Notes under the pieces: generated by a model
What the model saw: only the letters and a program-made list of their open reading frames with translations
Databases searched by the model: none
What the model was told of the DNA's origin: nothing
Assembly: GCA_016929295.1 (NCBI GenBank)
Contig: JAFGJB010000114.1
Span: 1-36,616, forward strand
DNA: 36,616 nucleotides
From: Candidatus Zhuqueibacterota bacterium
Lineage (GTDB): Bacteria > Zhuqueibacterota > Zhuqueibacteria > Residuimicrobiales > Krinioviventaceae
Direction: 5' to 3'
Position numbers and translations under genes: made by a program
Part shown: one piece after another, positions 8,553 through 18,850 of the stretch
Layout of the letters: each line of letters begins with the position of its first letter
Numbering within the stretch: the first letter of the stretch is position 1

Positions 8553-11297
8553 CTATTTGAGCAAGAGCATCTTCTCAGTCTGTGCATAATCGCCCACGCG
8601 CAGACGATAGAAATAGGCGCCATTGCTGACTGCTACACCGCATGAATCTGTGCCATGCCACTGAACAGTGTGCTCTCCGGCTTGCTCATATTGGTGCACC
8701 AGGGACGTGATCAACCGGCCCGAAACATCATAGACATCCAATCGTGTGAAAGACTCACTGGGAAGGCAAAATTTGATCAGCGTGCCGCAATTAAAAGGAT
8801 TGGGATAATTCTGATATAAATTGATCTGCGTCGGGGATGAGCTTGACACCTCGGCAGTGACCGAGACGGGGCCGTATTGCGATAACCGCCCCTCAATATC
8901 CAGCTCCTGCAGAATATAATAGTACGTTTGCCGCTCTTCAATCTCTTCATCGACAAAATGATAGGTATGCTGTTCGCTGCTTGTGCCGGCCGCTGTTATG
9001 AGCGTCGCGTTCAATTTCACATAATCGTTTTCCCGGTCACAGCTTTTCAATATATTAAAGCCGAGGGACAATGACTCACTCTCGGTCGTCCACATGAGAT
9101 CAATAGCGCCATCACGATATGTCGCATTAAAAGTTGAGAGCTCGACGGCCAGGAGATGGTTATATTCATAGGCGCCGACGTCAATTTCGTCGTCATGTGG
9201 TCTGAGCTCCACATCGGCCGGGTGCATATATTGATACATCGGCGTCAGGAGGTAGCCGCCGCTGCTGCCCGGTTCTGTGCCGGCGTCCACGGCCGGTGAG
9301 ATATCGGTAATTCGATAGTCATAATTCGCCCGATCGACAAAAATCGGCGAGTCCGTTTGCAGATTCGAATGCGTTTCGCCATCGCCGCTCACCATCGTGC
9401 CCGGCCCTACGCACAAATTATTGATGAGCGTAAAGGGCTGCACGGATGGTGCGTTCAAAAAAAAGATGCCGTCCTCGTAATCATTCACCAGGGTGTTGTT
9501 CACAGCATAGAATTCGTTTTCAGAATAAGCAAGACCTTCGGCGCCATAGGAGACCAGGGTAGAATTGTCGTTATTCGGACCCTGCTGAATCACATTGCCG
9601 ATGATGAACGCCTTGCCGCCATTCGGCAGATCAATGGCATAGCTGGACGTGCCGTCGTCCTCGTCCATGATGCGATTGTACAGGATCTCATTTTCGCGCG
9701 CGCGGCTCTTGATATTATGGCCAATCCTGGCGTGATGAATATAGGATGATCTGATAGTGAACTTGTCGATGAGTCCTATATACATATTATGAGTCTGACC
9801 ATCTCCATAACCATTAGAAGCGAACTCGCAGTTTTCAATCACGAGTTCGCCTTCGTTGGGGCCGAGGATGCCGTTCTCATTATCATGAAAATAGCACTGG
9901 CGGATGGTGAGGCCGTTTCCTTCCGCTCTGATGCCGGCGCCGTTTTCATCCGGCACTGATGCGCCGGAAAATTCAATATTTTCAATGACGACTTTATCGC
10001 CTTTTATGATCCAGATACCTTTCCCTTCCGCATGCTGACCATTGACTTTCATATGAGCTTTGCCGCCGATGCCTTTAATTGTGAGATCATTTGCATACCA
10101 GCTTGCGACGTCACCTGTATATAATCCGGCATCAATTTCCACCGTGTCCCCCTTGGCGACGAGAGTGGAAACCTGGCTGGGCATTTTGTAGGTCCTGTTG
10201 GCGCCGACCTGGTATGTCTTTGGCGTCTCGCTGCTTCCCCCTCCTGCGGAGAGCTTGTAAAAGTGCACATTGACTTCAGCATCGGTGATGGCGATGAACA
10301 CATCCTCTCCTGGAATATATTGCCAGCGGCCAAATATGCCATTCAGCGTCGGTGACGGTGCTCCCGAGGCCGTTCTGGTCGTCCATATTTTTGTCTCCGG
10401 ATCGAGAATATAAACCGGACCCCCATTCCAGGCGACAATTCGATCCGACTTGCTGTCGTACGCCAAGCCAAAGTGATCGCTGCCGCTATTCAATATTTGC
10501 GTGCTGCCCGTTGTCGTCCAGATGACGCGATCGAAATTTTTGTTCGCCAGGTCATAGGTAAACAGATATCCGTCGCCGATGACAAACAACAATCGCCGCT
10601 TGGTATCGATCGTCATCGGGTATAGATAGAAATAGTCTGAATTCAATCGCGTCCAGACATTCTCATCATAGTCATAGGAATACAATCCGCTGTTTGGATC
10701 GTTGCAGCCGAAATAAACCAGGTTATCCACCGAATCATAAACGCATGAATTGCCGAGAGCGCCGCTCGCCAAATATTGATTTTCACTCATGTCATACCAC
10801 ATTTTCTCCTCAAAACTATAGGTCCATGTTTTGAGTACTTCCCAGCCATCCCCGGCTCGAGAGCCGCCGCGCGCAAAAAATCGATTTGCCGCTGTCAAAT
10901 AGGCAAGGCCGCCATATGTATGGCGAGAAGTCGGAGTACCATCACTATTTCGCTCGACGCTGAGTGAAGGTTGTGAGGGATCATTGACGCGTTCCCAGGT
11001 GAGGTTGGCAAGTTTGAAGACATAGAGCTCGTTGCCGTAATAATCTTCGTGCCCGCCACCCCAGAGGATCATTTGATGATGAATCGGATCGTAGGTCCCG
11101 CCACCCCAGGCGCCAATGATGGCATTGGCGCCGGTGTTTCCGCCAGGATCCACATTCGGAAAAACTCGCGCCATCTCTGTATTCGGAGCACTATACCATG
11201 AGTTTTCCGGCAAGTTTGTCAAGGTTTTGTTTTGCGAGTACAGCGTCAACTGAAAAACAAAGAGCAATAAAAGGACGAGTCTCATTTTAACAGCCAT
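8553..11297 (-). CDS. Secreted kelch/beta-propeller-like plus right-handed beta-helix protein with T9SS-type C-terminal sorting domain
   Basis: Signal peptide MAVKMRLVLLLLFVFQLTLYSQ; N-terminal half GGGTYDPIHHQMILWGGGHEDYYGNELYVF...YDSVDNLVYFG; central beta-helix closely similar to the 1102..2304 product and ending IDVGAYEY; C-terminus NLYQNYPNPFNCGTLIKFCLP...GAYFYRLRVGDYAQTEKMLLLK. Confidence 0.85.
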   Translation of the reverse strand: MAVKMRLVLLLLFVFQLTLYSQNKTLTNLPENSWYSAPNTEMARVFPNVDPGGNTGANAIIGAWGGGTYDPIHHQMILWGGGHEDYYGNELYVFKLANLTWERVNDPSQPSLSVERNSDGTPTSRHTYGGLAYLTAANRFFARGGSRAGDGWEVLKTWTYSFEEKMWYDMSENQYLASGALGNSCVYDSVDNLVYFGCNDPNSGLYSYDYDENVWTRLNSDYFYLYPMTIDTKRRLLFVIGDGYLFTYDLANKNFDRVIWTTTGSTQILNSGSDHFGLAYDSKSDRIVAWNGGPVYILDPETKIWTTRTASGAPSPTLNGIFGRWQYIPGEDVFIAITDAEVNVHFYKLSAGGGSSETPKTYQVGANRTYKMPSQVSTLVAKGDTVEIDAGLYTGDVASWYANDLTIKGIGGKAHMKVNGQHAEGKGIWIIKGDKVVIENIEFSGASVPDENGAGIRAEGNGLTIRQCYFHDNENGILGPNEGELVIENCEFASNGYGDGQTHNMYIGLIDKFTIRSSYIHHARIGHNIKSRARENEILYNRIMDEDDGTSSYAIDLPNGGKAFIIGNVIQQGPNNDNSTLVSYGAEGLAYSENEFYAVNNTLVNDYEDGIFFLNAPSVQPFTLINNLCVGPGTMVSGDGETHSNLQTDSPIFVDRANYDYRITDISPAVDAGTEPGSSGGYLLTPMYQYMHPADVELRPHDDEIDVGAYEYNHLLAVELSTFNATYRDGAIDLMWTTESESLSLGFNILKSCDRENDYVKLNATLITAAGTSSEQHTYHFVDEEIEERQTYYYILQELDIEGRLSQYGPVSVTAEVSSSSPTQINLYQNYPNPFNCGTLIKFCLPSESFTRLDVYDVSGRLITSLVHQYEQAGEHTVQWHGTDSCGVAVSNGAYFYRLRVGDYAQTEKMLLLK

Positions 11298-11348
11298 AGT
11301 TGGTATCCTCAGAGGTGCCTTGGTTATTCTTAAAAGAACATTGCTCTT

Positions 11349-14300
11349 TCATCGTCTTAAAAGCAATACCTTTTGTTGATGAGTCTTGATCGGCGTCAGT
11401 TTACTGTCAGGATCGAATATCTCCAGGCGTATGATATATGTGCCGTTCGGCGCTGCAACATTTTGCATGTCCATGCCGTTCCAGTGAAATATTTTCCAGC
11501 CATTCGTCACAGATTCATCGGGTCCGCTGTAGATGATCTGGCCGAGGAGGTTATAAATATAATATCGAACGAGCGCATTCTGCCTGGCCCGCAGAACGAG
11601 CTGCAAATCATCATGAAATGGATTTGGATAGGCCGGATACAAGGTGAAATCATTGACAATTGTCTCATCAGCTGTCAGCTCGTTTTCCTGAACCACATGT
11701 CCGGCTGCATCATAGAGTGACAATCGATAGCGCTCGTGCTGCCATGGTCGGGGATCGCTGAAAATATAAACGGGATTGTCGACACGAGAGTGCTGGGAGA
11801 TTTGTTCGCCCACCTTCTCAACCTGATCATCTACAGTGATCCCTGCCAGCTGGATGCTGCGAACATCCACTCCTGCATGCAGTTCGACCGATATGATGCG
11901 CCTGTTATTCGACAGCGAAAACTGCGTATCCCTGATATAGTCCGGCGTTCTGCCGACGGCTGTCATTTGCGGACCTTTCACCTTCAGGTTACGGAAACCA
12001 GCGGCAGAGTTTTTCCAGGTGTAAAATGCAAATGCACCCTTGGGGATGACGGTGTCCGTTATGCTCAGAATTCGCTCACCGTCGATGACGAGTTCAAAAT
12101 GCGAATCGATAGCCGAAACCCGCACTTTATGCCAGTGTCCGAGCTCGTAATCAAAATCCTTCTCTATCAGGACGTCGTAGCCGCCATCAGCAAACCGTAT
12201 GCACCACACCTTTTTCAGCTCCTTGCTGAGCGAAAAGCGATAGTAATTCCTTTCATCCACATAACGAAACATGATGCCCAACGCGTCGTCGTCATCAGAA
12301 AGCATCTCAAACTCGATGATATAATGTTGCCAGGTTTTCTCCCCTGACCAGATAAAAGTGCCCAGCATGCTCAGATCAGCGGGATCTTCAGGCGCCAGAG
12401 AACCAAAAATATTGCTGAGCTGCACCAAAACATTATCGACGACCAGCCAGTCAGAAGGACCTTCTATCGTCCCATCATCGACAACGGTCCAGCCCGGCAG
12501 GCTCGCGTCCGAAAATGCGGTTTCGTACATTAGCAGCAAAAGTGACACGCTATCGCGATCGAGTGGATCGGTGCCGAGATTGACCTCGTCGCCATCCGAC
12601 ACACTGTCACCGTCGCTGTCCCAGTTAAGCGGATCCGTTTCACCTTCATCCTGTTTGCCATTCGCATTGATGTCTTCATCGCCGTCTATGCGGCCATCTT
12701 CATCAGTGTCTTCCCGGCGAGGATCTGTCTGACTCTCGTGCTCGCTGTCAGCCATAAAGACCGTAGAATCGGTGCCCCGCAGAATCCCTGCACCATCCGA
12801 ATCTGCAACACCCTGTGTCCTGCCAAGCTCGAGCCCGTCCGACAACTTGTCGCCATCTGTATCAAACAGAGAAGGAGAGGTTTCTCCAGGATCGAGCACG
12901 CCATTCCTGTTTCGATCTTCTTCACCGTCGGCGAGGCCGTCATCATCCGAATCCAGATCCAGCGGACCGGTATTTCCCCTCAATTCAATGCCATCGAGCA
13001 GTCCATCAGAGTCGGTGTCAGGATTCAACGGATCGCTTTCATTGTCATCGAATCGGCCGTTGCCGTTCACATCTTCCTGTCCATCGAGCGCTCCATCCTG
13101 GTCTGTATCAGCCACGGTCGGCAGCGTGACGGTTGCGGGATCCAGATCAGCGACAAATAGGGCGAGATCGGTGCCGAGGAGCTTGCCGGCGCCATCCGGA
13201 TCGTTGATCGGCGCGGTGACGCCAAGCTCGACCCCGTCCGAAACGCCGTCATCGTCCGAATCCAGGGACAGCGGATCTGTCTCCCCCGAATCGACGATGC
13301 CGTTTCTATTTTTATCTTCTGCACCATCTGCCAGTCCATCATCATCAGTATCGACATCGAGCGGCTTCGTGCCAAGCGTCCCTTCAACGCCATCCAGCAA
13401 TCCATCGCTATCTGTATCCGGATTGAGCGGATCCGTTTCATCAGCATCACTGCGGCCATTCTTGTTGAGATCCTCCTCGCCATCGCTGAGGCCATCAGCG
13501 TCAGAATCGGCGACGAGATTATTGGTGACAGTGCCGGGATCCAGATCAGGTGAGAATTTTGTCATATCCGTACCGAGAATATCCCCTGAAGCAGAGATTC
13601 CTCGCGTTCGACCGACTTCCAGGCCGTCGGACAGTCCATCGCCGTCCGTATCAAACTTTAACGGGGCGGTTTCGTCCGCGTCGACAATGCCATTCTGATT
13701 TTTATCTTCTTCTCCGTCGCTCAAGCCATCGTCATCCGTATCGGTATCCAGCGGGTTTGTGCCGTTCAAAACCTCGAGGTAATCCGGAATGAGATCCGTA
13801 TCCGTATCCTCCGGAGGTGTCGGACTGGAGATGGCGATTTTCAGGAAACGATTTGTCGCGTCCCAATAACTGATTGCCGGAGATCCTGCCGCCGTAAGAG
13901 CGAGGGATGCCCAGCCGCCAACATAGCCGGCAGAATCGACAATGTCGCTCCGCCACGCGCCATTATATTTATAGGCGATTTTCAAGTCGCCATTGTCAAC
14001 ATCATGGTAGGCGATATAAGGATTGGAATTATTATCGACAGCAATCGGCATCGGAGACTCAAAAAAGTTCAAGCTGCCAAGATTGACGACATCCTCGACA
14101 TCCCAGCTTCCTCTTCTGCCGGTCGCCAGTCTCATGACATCCCGGCCGGTGTGGTAGAAACTTATGAAATAGTTATTTCCGCCTCTGGCGATCGAAGTGT
14201 ACCAGCCCTGTAAATCAAGAAAGGGGCCGGGGGTTACGTCCTCGATCAACCACTTGTTATTCTCCCAAAATGCCACTTTGACATATTCACCGTTATTCCA

Positions 14301-14948
14301 ATAAGCGACGACAGGTTGCTCATTCTCATTGAACGTAAGTGAATTCCATTTGCCATTGTACTGAAACTCAACATAGTTCGAAACCGCCGGCTTTGCATCA
14401 GTGTGTCGATCATAACGTAAATACTTGAGCGAACTGGGGAGAATCTGATTGCCCGCCTGGTCCAGAATATGTTTGGGGTAAATGATATGGAGTCGATTTT
14501 GCGAATCCACTTTCATGGAAAGCGTATAACCGTCGGAAGGCCGCAGACTATCGGAAATCGTTCTCGTCACCCAGCTTTCTCCTTCTTTATAAGCCAGGGC
14601 GCAAGACGTGCCGTTGTAATTAGAATGAAATAATATATACGGTCGATCATCCGGCCCGATGGCCATCTGAATTCTGCCGAACAACCAATCCGAATAAATC
14701 GTCTCTGTAGTCCACTTAATCCCATCAAATTTCGCGTATTTCAGATAATAGTTGCCCGCCCCTCTGTAGGCAATGCTCGGCAATCCTTTCGAATCATAGG
14801 CAAGACTTGTGTTGGTGGGGCTGACATCATTTTTATCGACGACATAGTAGTACCAGAAAAGGGATGGCTCATCTTGTCCGCGCAGCAGGCCGCACAATAA
14901 AAAAGAAAGATGAAAAACGAGCACTTTAACGTATCTGTGTGATTTCAT
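11349..14948 (-). CDS. Large secreted protein: propeller-like N-terminus, Asp-rich thrombospondin-type-3-like repeats, LamG/concanavalin-like domain, T9SS-type C-terminal sorting domain
   Basis: Signal peptide MKSHRYVKVLVFHLSFLLCGLLRG; many DTDxDGLxDGxE units; region around ETAFSDASLPGWTVVDDG...KTWQHYIIEFEMLSDDDDALGIMFRYVD; C-terminus TLYPAYPNPFHDDLQLVLRA...GTYIIRLEIFD...KVLLLRR. Confidence 0.85.
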   Translation of the reverse strand: MKSHRYVKVLVFHLSFLLCGLLRGQDEPSLFWYYYVVDKNDVSPTNTSLAYDSKGLPSIAYRGAGNYYLKYAKFDGIKWTTETIYSDWLFGRIQMAIGPDDRPYILFHSNYNGTSCALAYKEGESWVTRTISDSLRPSDGYTLSMKVDSQNRLHIIYPKHILDQAGNQILPSSLKYLRYDRHTDAKPAVSNYVEFQYNGKWNSLTFNENEQPVVAYWNNGEYVKVAFWENNKWLIEDVTPGPFLDLQGWYTSIARGGNNYFISFYHTGRDVMRLATGRRGSWDVEDVVNLGSLNFFESPMPIAVDNNSNPYIAYHDVDNGDLKIAYKYNGAWRSDIVDSAGYVGGWASLALTAAGSPAISYWDATNRFLKIAISSPTPPEDTDTDLIPDYLEVLNGTNPLDTDTDDDGLSDGEEDKNQNGIVDADETAPLKFDTDGDGLSDGLEVGRTRGISASGDILGTDMTKFSPDLDPGTVTNNLVADSDADGLSDGEEDLNKNGRSDADETDPLNPDTDSDGLLDGVEGTLGTKPLDVDTDDDGLADGAEDKNRNGIVDSGETDPLSLDSDDDGVSDGVELGVTAPINDPDGAGKLLGTDLALFVADLDPATVTLPTVADTDQDGALDGQEDVNGNGRFDDNESDPLNPDTDSDGLLDGIELRGNTGPLDLDSDDDGLADGEEDRNRNGVLDPGETSPSLFDTDGDKLSDGLELGRTQGVADSDGAGILRGTDSTVFMADSEHESQTDPRREDTDEDGRIDGDEDINANGKQDEGETDPLNWDSDGDSVSDGDEVNLGTDPLDRDSVSLLLLMYETAFSDASLPGWTVVDDGTIEGPSDWLVVDNVLVQLSNIFGSLAPEDPADLSMLGTFIWSGEKTWQHYIIEFEMLSDDDDALGIMFRYVDERNYYRFSLSKELKKVWCIRFADGGYDVLIEKDFDYELGHWHKVRVSAIDSHFELVIDGERILSITDTVIPKGAFAFYTWKNSAAGFRNLKVKGPQMTAVGRTPDYIRDTQFSLSNNRRIISVELHAGVDVRSIQLAGITVDDQVEKVGEQISQHSRVDNPVYIFSDPRPWQHERYRLSLYDAAGHVVQENELTADETIVNDFTLYPAYPNPFHDDLQLVLRARQNALVRYYIYNLLGQIIYSGPDESVTNGWKIFHWNGMDMQNVAAPNGTYIIRLEIFDPDSKLTPIKTHQQKVLLLRR
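12550..13806 (-). repeat. Coding Asp-rich DxDxDG (thrombospondin-type-3-like, Ca-binding) repeat array with a higher-order repeat of about 130 aa
   Basis: Repeated DTDxDGLxDGxEDxNxNGxxDxxETDPLxxDTDxDGLxDGxE...GTD; two full super-units plus partial flanking units. Confidence 0.85.
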
Positions 14949-14970
14949 CGAATTATCTCATTTCATCCAT

Positions 14971-16203
14971 CTAGACAATGATCTCCCCGGGTTCCTCATG
15001 ACTCAAAAATCTCAACGGACTTGCCGAGAAACCATAGGCCCCGGAATTGAATACTACGAGGATATCGCCCTCCTCGGCATGCGGAAGCTCGACATTCATG
15101 CCGAATGTATCCAGCGGCGTACACAAGGGTCCGACGACATTCACCTTTTCCAAAGGTTTATCCATGGCCGTGGCGATGGTCATGGGCATCGGCCGATGCA
15201 CCAATCTCTGGCCCATATTTCCGGATGCAGCAAGATGCTGATGCATGCCGCCATCGATGATGATAAAAACCTGATCGCGCGATATCTTGCGATATAATAC
15301 TTTGGCCGCATATATCCCGCATGGCCCAATCAGATAGCGTCCAAGCTCAATCTTGAATAGCGTATGAGGTAGGCTTTTTCGGTATTTTTCAAGCAGAGAG
15401 ATGATGCCGGCGCCGACCGCCTCGATATCCAGCTCATCATCCATAGCAAAATAGGGAATGCCAAAGCCGCCGCCCAAATTCAAAATATCCATTTCAATTG
15501 CCGTCGTGCGAGTCAACTCGATGGCATAGGCGATAATTTTCTCAAAAGTTGCGATGATGTCATCGCCACTCAGGTTTTGCGATCCGGCGTAAATGTGAAC
15601 GCCGCGAATATGCACCCTTTGATCGTCGCAATATTTGTGCAGGAGCGCTGGAAGGCGTTCGCTATCCACGCCAAACTGTTTGGCGCCGCCACCCATTTTG
15701 AGTCCAGATTTGGACAATTCAAAATGCGGATTGATGCGGATCAATACATTGACCGATTTGTTCAAATCAGTGCAGATGCGGCTCAACCGGGCAATTTCCT
15801 GTTCACTTTCAATGCTGATCGATCCAATTCCCAGCATGACAGACCGGGTCAATTCTTCATTACTTTTTCCTGGACCGGCGAAGCTCATTCGGCCGGGCGC
15901 GACGCCGGCTTCCATGGCCCTGGCGATTTCACCAGCGGATGCCACATCAAAACCATCGTAAAGCGTGCCGAGCTCTCGCAGCATTTTCACATTGGGATTT
16001 GCTTTCACCGCATAGTCAATCCGCAGCTCTGCCGGCAAATTTTTGCGCAGCAGACCGTGGCGCCGGCGGAGTAGGGACAGGTCATAAATATAGGCTGGGG
16101 TGCGGCTTTCTGCCACTATTTCCTGAACCGTTCGTCCTCCAACGACAAGATCATTGCCATTCTTGCTAAAATTCGCAACACAGGAGCTCAATGCTTTGTT
16201 CAT
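14971..16203 (-). CDS. Pyridoxal-dependent decarboxylase, exosortase A-associated type (LysA/ornithine decarboxylase fold III)
   Basis: TPAYIYDLSLLRRR...IDYAVKANPNVKMLRELGTLYDGFDVASAGEI...NLGGGFGIPYF...VVGPLCTPLDTFGMNVELPHAEEGDILVVFNSGAYGFSASPLRFLSH. Confidence 0.9.
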   Translation of the reverse strand: MNKALSSCVANFSKNGNDLVVGGRTVQEIVAESRTPAYIYDLSLLRRRHGLLRKNLPAELRIDYAVKANPNVKMLRELGTLYDGFDVASAGEIARAMEAGVAPGRMSFAGPGKSNEELTRSVMLGIGSISIESEQEIARLSRICTDLNKSVNVLIRINPHFELSKSGLKMGGGAKQFGVDSERLPALLHKYCDDQRVHIRGVHIYAGSQNLSGDDIIATFEKIIAYAIELTRTTAIEMDILNLGGGFGIPYFAMDDELDIEAVGAGIISLLEKYRKSLPHTLFKIELGRYLIGPCGIYAAKVLYRKISRDQVFIIIDGGMHQHLAASGNMGQRLVHRPMPMTIATAMDKPLEKVNVVGPLCTPLDTFGMNVELPHAEEGDILVVFNSGAYGFSASPLRFLSHEEPGEIIV

Positions 16204-16329
16204 GTCTGTCGTCCCTTGGGCAGAATCGTTTGAGGATTTTCCATCATTGTTAAATACCTAAAAAATGCAAGATAGCAGAAGATTTTCTCGATCGCAGAGG
16301 TCACCATCAAATCACCGTGATTTATTTTT

Positions 16330-17940
16330 TCAAAAGGCGCCTTTTTCCACCCCAAGGCTCGCATAGACAGTCTTTTTTATCAGCGCCCGGTCTATCTTGC
16401 CGTTCGAGTTTCTGGGCAGTTCATCCCATATTTCGATATCGCTTGGGATCATATAGGGAGGCAGCATCGCTTTGCAATGCGTCATCAACTCCTCACTTGA
16501 GAGCGAGCCATCCCTGTGCGCAACGACGGCCTTTATGGTCTGCCCATAGACCTCATCCGGAATGCCGAGGACCATGGAATCTTTAACTTTTGGATGTTTA
16601 TACAGAACCTCCTCGACTTCAGTCGGGCTGACCCGGTTGCCGGCATATTTGATCATCTCATCCCGGCGGCCGATAAAATATAAAAATCCTTGCTCATCGA
16701 TCTTGACCTGATCGCCCGAGAAAACGACGATCTCGCGTAGGGGGACATCGGCCGGTTGCATGGGATTAGGCCGGAAACGAATGTTGGTGTTTTCAGCGTC
16801 ACCCCAATAGCCCTGGGCGACCAGAGCGCCGCGGTGCACCAATTCGCCAACCTGGCCTGGTTTGACGGGCTGATTATTTTCATCCAGAACCATAATCTCT
16901 TCCCCGGGAATTGCCTTGCCCATCGAGGTTGGCCGTTCTCTGACCAGAGAAGGATCAAGAAAAGTCGAACGAAAGGCCTCAGTGAGTCCGTACATCAAAT
17001 AGACCTCGGCGTGCGGCAGTCTGTTGACCATATCGAGCACATAATGTTGCGGAATCGCGCCGCCGGAGTTGGTCATATAGCGCAGGCTCGCCAGTTTTTC
17101 TGCATCCCATGGGATCTGCAGCAATTGTATCCAGGTGGCAGCAACTGCCGCCAGTCCGGTCACTTTATATTTTGCAACTATCTGCAAGACATCCTTGGGG
17201 AAAAGAGGATCAAGGAGCACAATACTGGCGTGGTGCAGAAAGGCGGTTGTGAGCTGGTTCAATCCGTAATCAAAATTAAAGGGCAAAATACTCAAAAGAC
17301 GATCCTTTTCAGTGATCTTGAGATATTCGGACACCGTATATGCGCCGGCGACAATATTCCTGTGCGTCAGGACCACGCCTTTGGGCTTGCCAGTGGACCC
17401 TGAGGTATAGAGAATGGCGGCGAGATCGGTCTCGACAATTCGCGGATAATCGACATACGTCGCATTGACGCTCTCTAGCGCCTGTTGCCAGGTGACGTGC
17501 TGAATTGCGGATGTTTCTCCGACCTGACGGGCGTCCATATCACCGATACAGATGATCAGCTCCAGAGTAGCCAGTTCATGATGATGATCTCTCATCTCGT
17601 GCATCCTGGAATGGGTGGTTATGAGGATTTTGGAACCGCTGTCATTGAGAATATGAACAACCTGCGCCGCTGTTGACAATCGCCTGATGGGCACGTTCAC
17701 GGCGCCGGCCATGGAAATGCCAAAAATGGCAATGACCTCTTCGAAACATTTCTCCATCCAGAAGGCCACCCGGTCGCCCTTGTGCAGCCCCTGCGCAATC
17801 AGGTACGACGAAAGCGCAAAAACGCCTGTCCCGACCTGATCATAGGTCAATGCGCGTTCTTTAAAGAATACCGCCTCCTTTTGAGACCCTCTGGCAATAC
17901 TCTCTGTCAGGATCTCGTGCACCACTCTCACCATAGACAC
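16330..17940 (-). CDS. Acyl-CoA ligase (AMP-forming), exosortase A-associated type
   Basis: ANL superfamily motifs: AILYTSGSTGKPKGVVLTHRNI, YGLTEAFRSTFLDP, IGRRDEMIKYAGNRVSPTEVEEVLYKHP, LPRNSNGKIDRALIKK. Confidence 0.92.
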   Translation of the reverse strand: MSMVRVVHEILTESIARGSQKEAVFFKERALTYDQVGTGVFALSSYLIAQGLHKGDRVAFWMEKCFEEVIAIFGISMAGAVNVPIRRLSTAAQVVHILNDSGSKILITTHSRMHEMRDHHHELATLELIICIGDMDARQVGETSAIQHVTWQQALESVNATYVDYPRIVETDLAAILYTSGSTGKPKGVVLTHRNIVAGAYTVSEYLKITEKDRLLSILPFNFDYGLNQLTTAFLHHASIVLLDPLFPKDVLQIVAKYKVTGLAAVAATWIQLLQIPWDAEKLASLRYMTNSGGAIPQHYVLDMVNRLPHAEVYLMYGLTEAFRSTFLDPSLVRERPTSMGKAIPGEEIMVLDENNQPVKPGQVGELVHRGALVAQGYWGDAENTNIRFRPNPMQPADVPLREIVVFSGDQVKIDEQGFLYFIGRRDEMIKYAGNRVSPTEVEEVLYKHPKVKDSMVLGIPDEVYGQTIKAVVAHRDGSLSSEELMTHCKAMLPPYMIPSDIEIWDELPRNSNGKIDRALIKKTVYASLGVEKGAF

Positions 17941-17989
17941 CTCAAAAAATAGTCAACTCGCAAAATATTTTTTTCACTCGAAAACAAAG

Positions 17990-18850
17990 CTACCCTTTTA
18001 TATGAGCGCTCTCGATGATTGCCGTCAAGCTCTTTTGGAATGCCTTTTTCTTTATCTGCGGATCAGTAAAGGTATGATCTCCGCCTTTGATAAAGCTGAT
18101 TTTAATTCTTCCAGCTCTGATCGATTTCCTGCAATGAGGATCTTTACGAATCAAATTGTAGAATTGCAGACCTTGTATATCATTTGTGCTGACGAGGACA
18201 TGGATTGATTTGGGGTAAGCATTCAGTCCCTCCAGCACCCATTGAGAGAGAGATTTTCCTGTTTGCAGCCAATCATCCTCCGCAGTCGCTGCGGATGTCT
18301 TCATCATAGTGGATAACGAATTCGCCGATTCTTTGATGTCAAAATGCAAGGTGAGGATCTTGCGCCAGAATTCCGGCTGCATGAGCCGTTTGACGTAATA
18401 GTGCTTGAGAATGGTTTGGGCTTTTTCGGTCTCCGATTCCAGAAAAGGATTCGCCAAAACCATGCTGCTGATGCGCTCGCCATCCTGGGGAGCGTAGAGA
18501 ATGCTCGCCGTCGCCCCATCGCACAAAGCCCAGACAATCAAATGCCGCAGCGCTGAGTAGCGAGAATAGAGCGCATCAATTGCCGCCCGAATTGACGGCC
18601 CGGCATATTCAAAGCCGACGAAATCACCTTCACTATCACCCTGCCCTTCGTAATCAAAGCGCATCACCGGCAGACCATGGCTGCATAGAAATCGCGCCAG
18701 CTGAACATAGTTACGATGGCTGCCGATGCGAGTCTGCGCGCCACCGATAATCATGAGCACAAATTGAGTGACAGGATCGTCATTGTCCGGCAAGTGCACC
18801 ACGCCGTACAGCTTTTTGTGCTCAACGGAAAAATTGATCGTTCTCTCCAC
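17990..18850 (-). CDS. Exosortase A system-associated hydrolase 1-like alpha/beta hydrolase (GTG start)
   Basis: PVMRFDYEGQGDSEGDFVGF and LIVWALCDGATASILYAP; its GTG start immediately follows the TGA of the upstream hydrolase gene. Confidence 0.82.
   Translation of the reverse strand: MERTINFSVEHKKLYGVVHLPDNDDPVTQFVLMIIGGAQTRIGSHRNYVQLARFLCSHGLPVMRFDYEGQGDSEGDFVGFEYAGPSIRAAIDALYSRYSALRHLIVWALCDGATASILYAPQDGERISSMVLANPFLESETEKAQTILKHYYVKRLMQPEFWRKILTLHFDIKESANSLSTMMKTSAATAEDDWLQTGKSLSQWVLEGLNAYPKSIHVLVSTNDIQGLQFYNLIRKDPHCRKSIRAGRIKISFIKGGDHTFTDPQIKKKAFQKSLTAIIESAHIKG

Noticed and set aside
8510-8623. 38-aa N-terminal extension of ORF 5378..8623
   Set aside because: It overlaps the upstream gene; ATG at 8509 begins a clear signal peptide.
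12772-13698. Plus-strand 308-aa Ser/Pro-rich ORF
   Set aside because: It is the antisense reading of the Asp-rich DxDxDG repeats; low complexity with no RBS or family signature.
5378-14948. PEP-CTERM sorting signals on the secreted proteins, expected from the exosortase-A-like gene set
   Set aside because: C-termini are T9SS/FlgD-like (NYPNPFN...KxLLxK), with no PEP motif, TM helix and basic tail arrangement.
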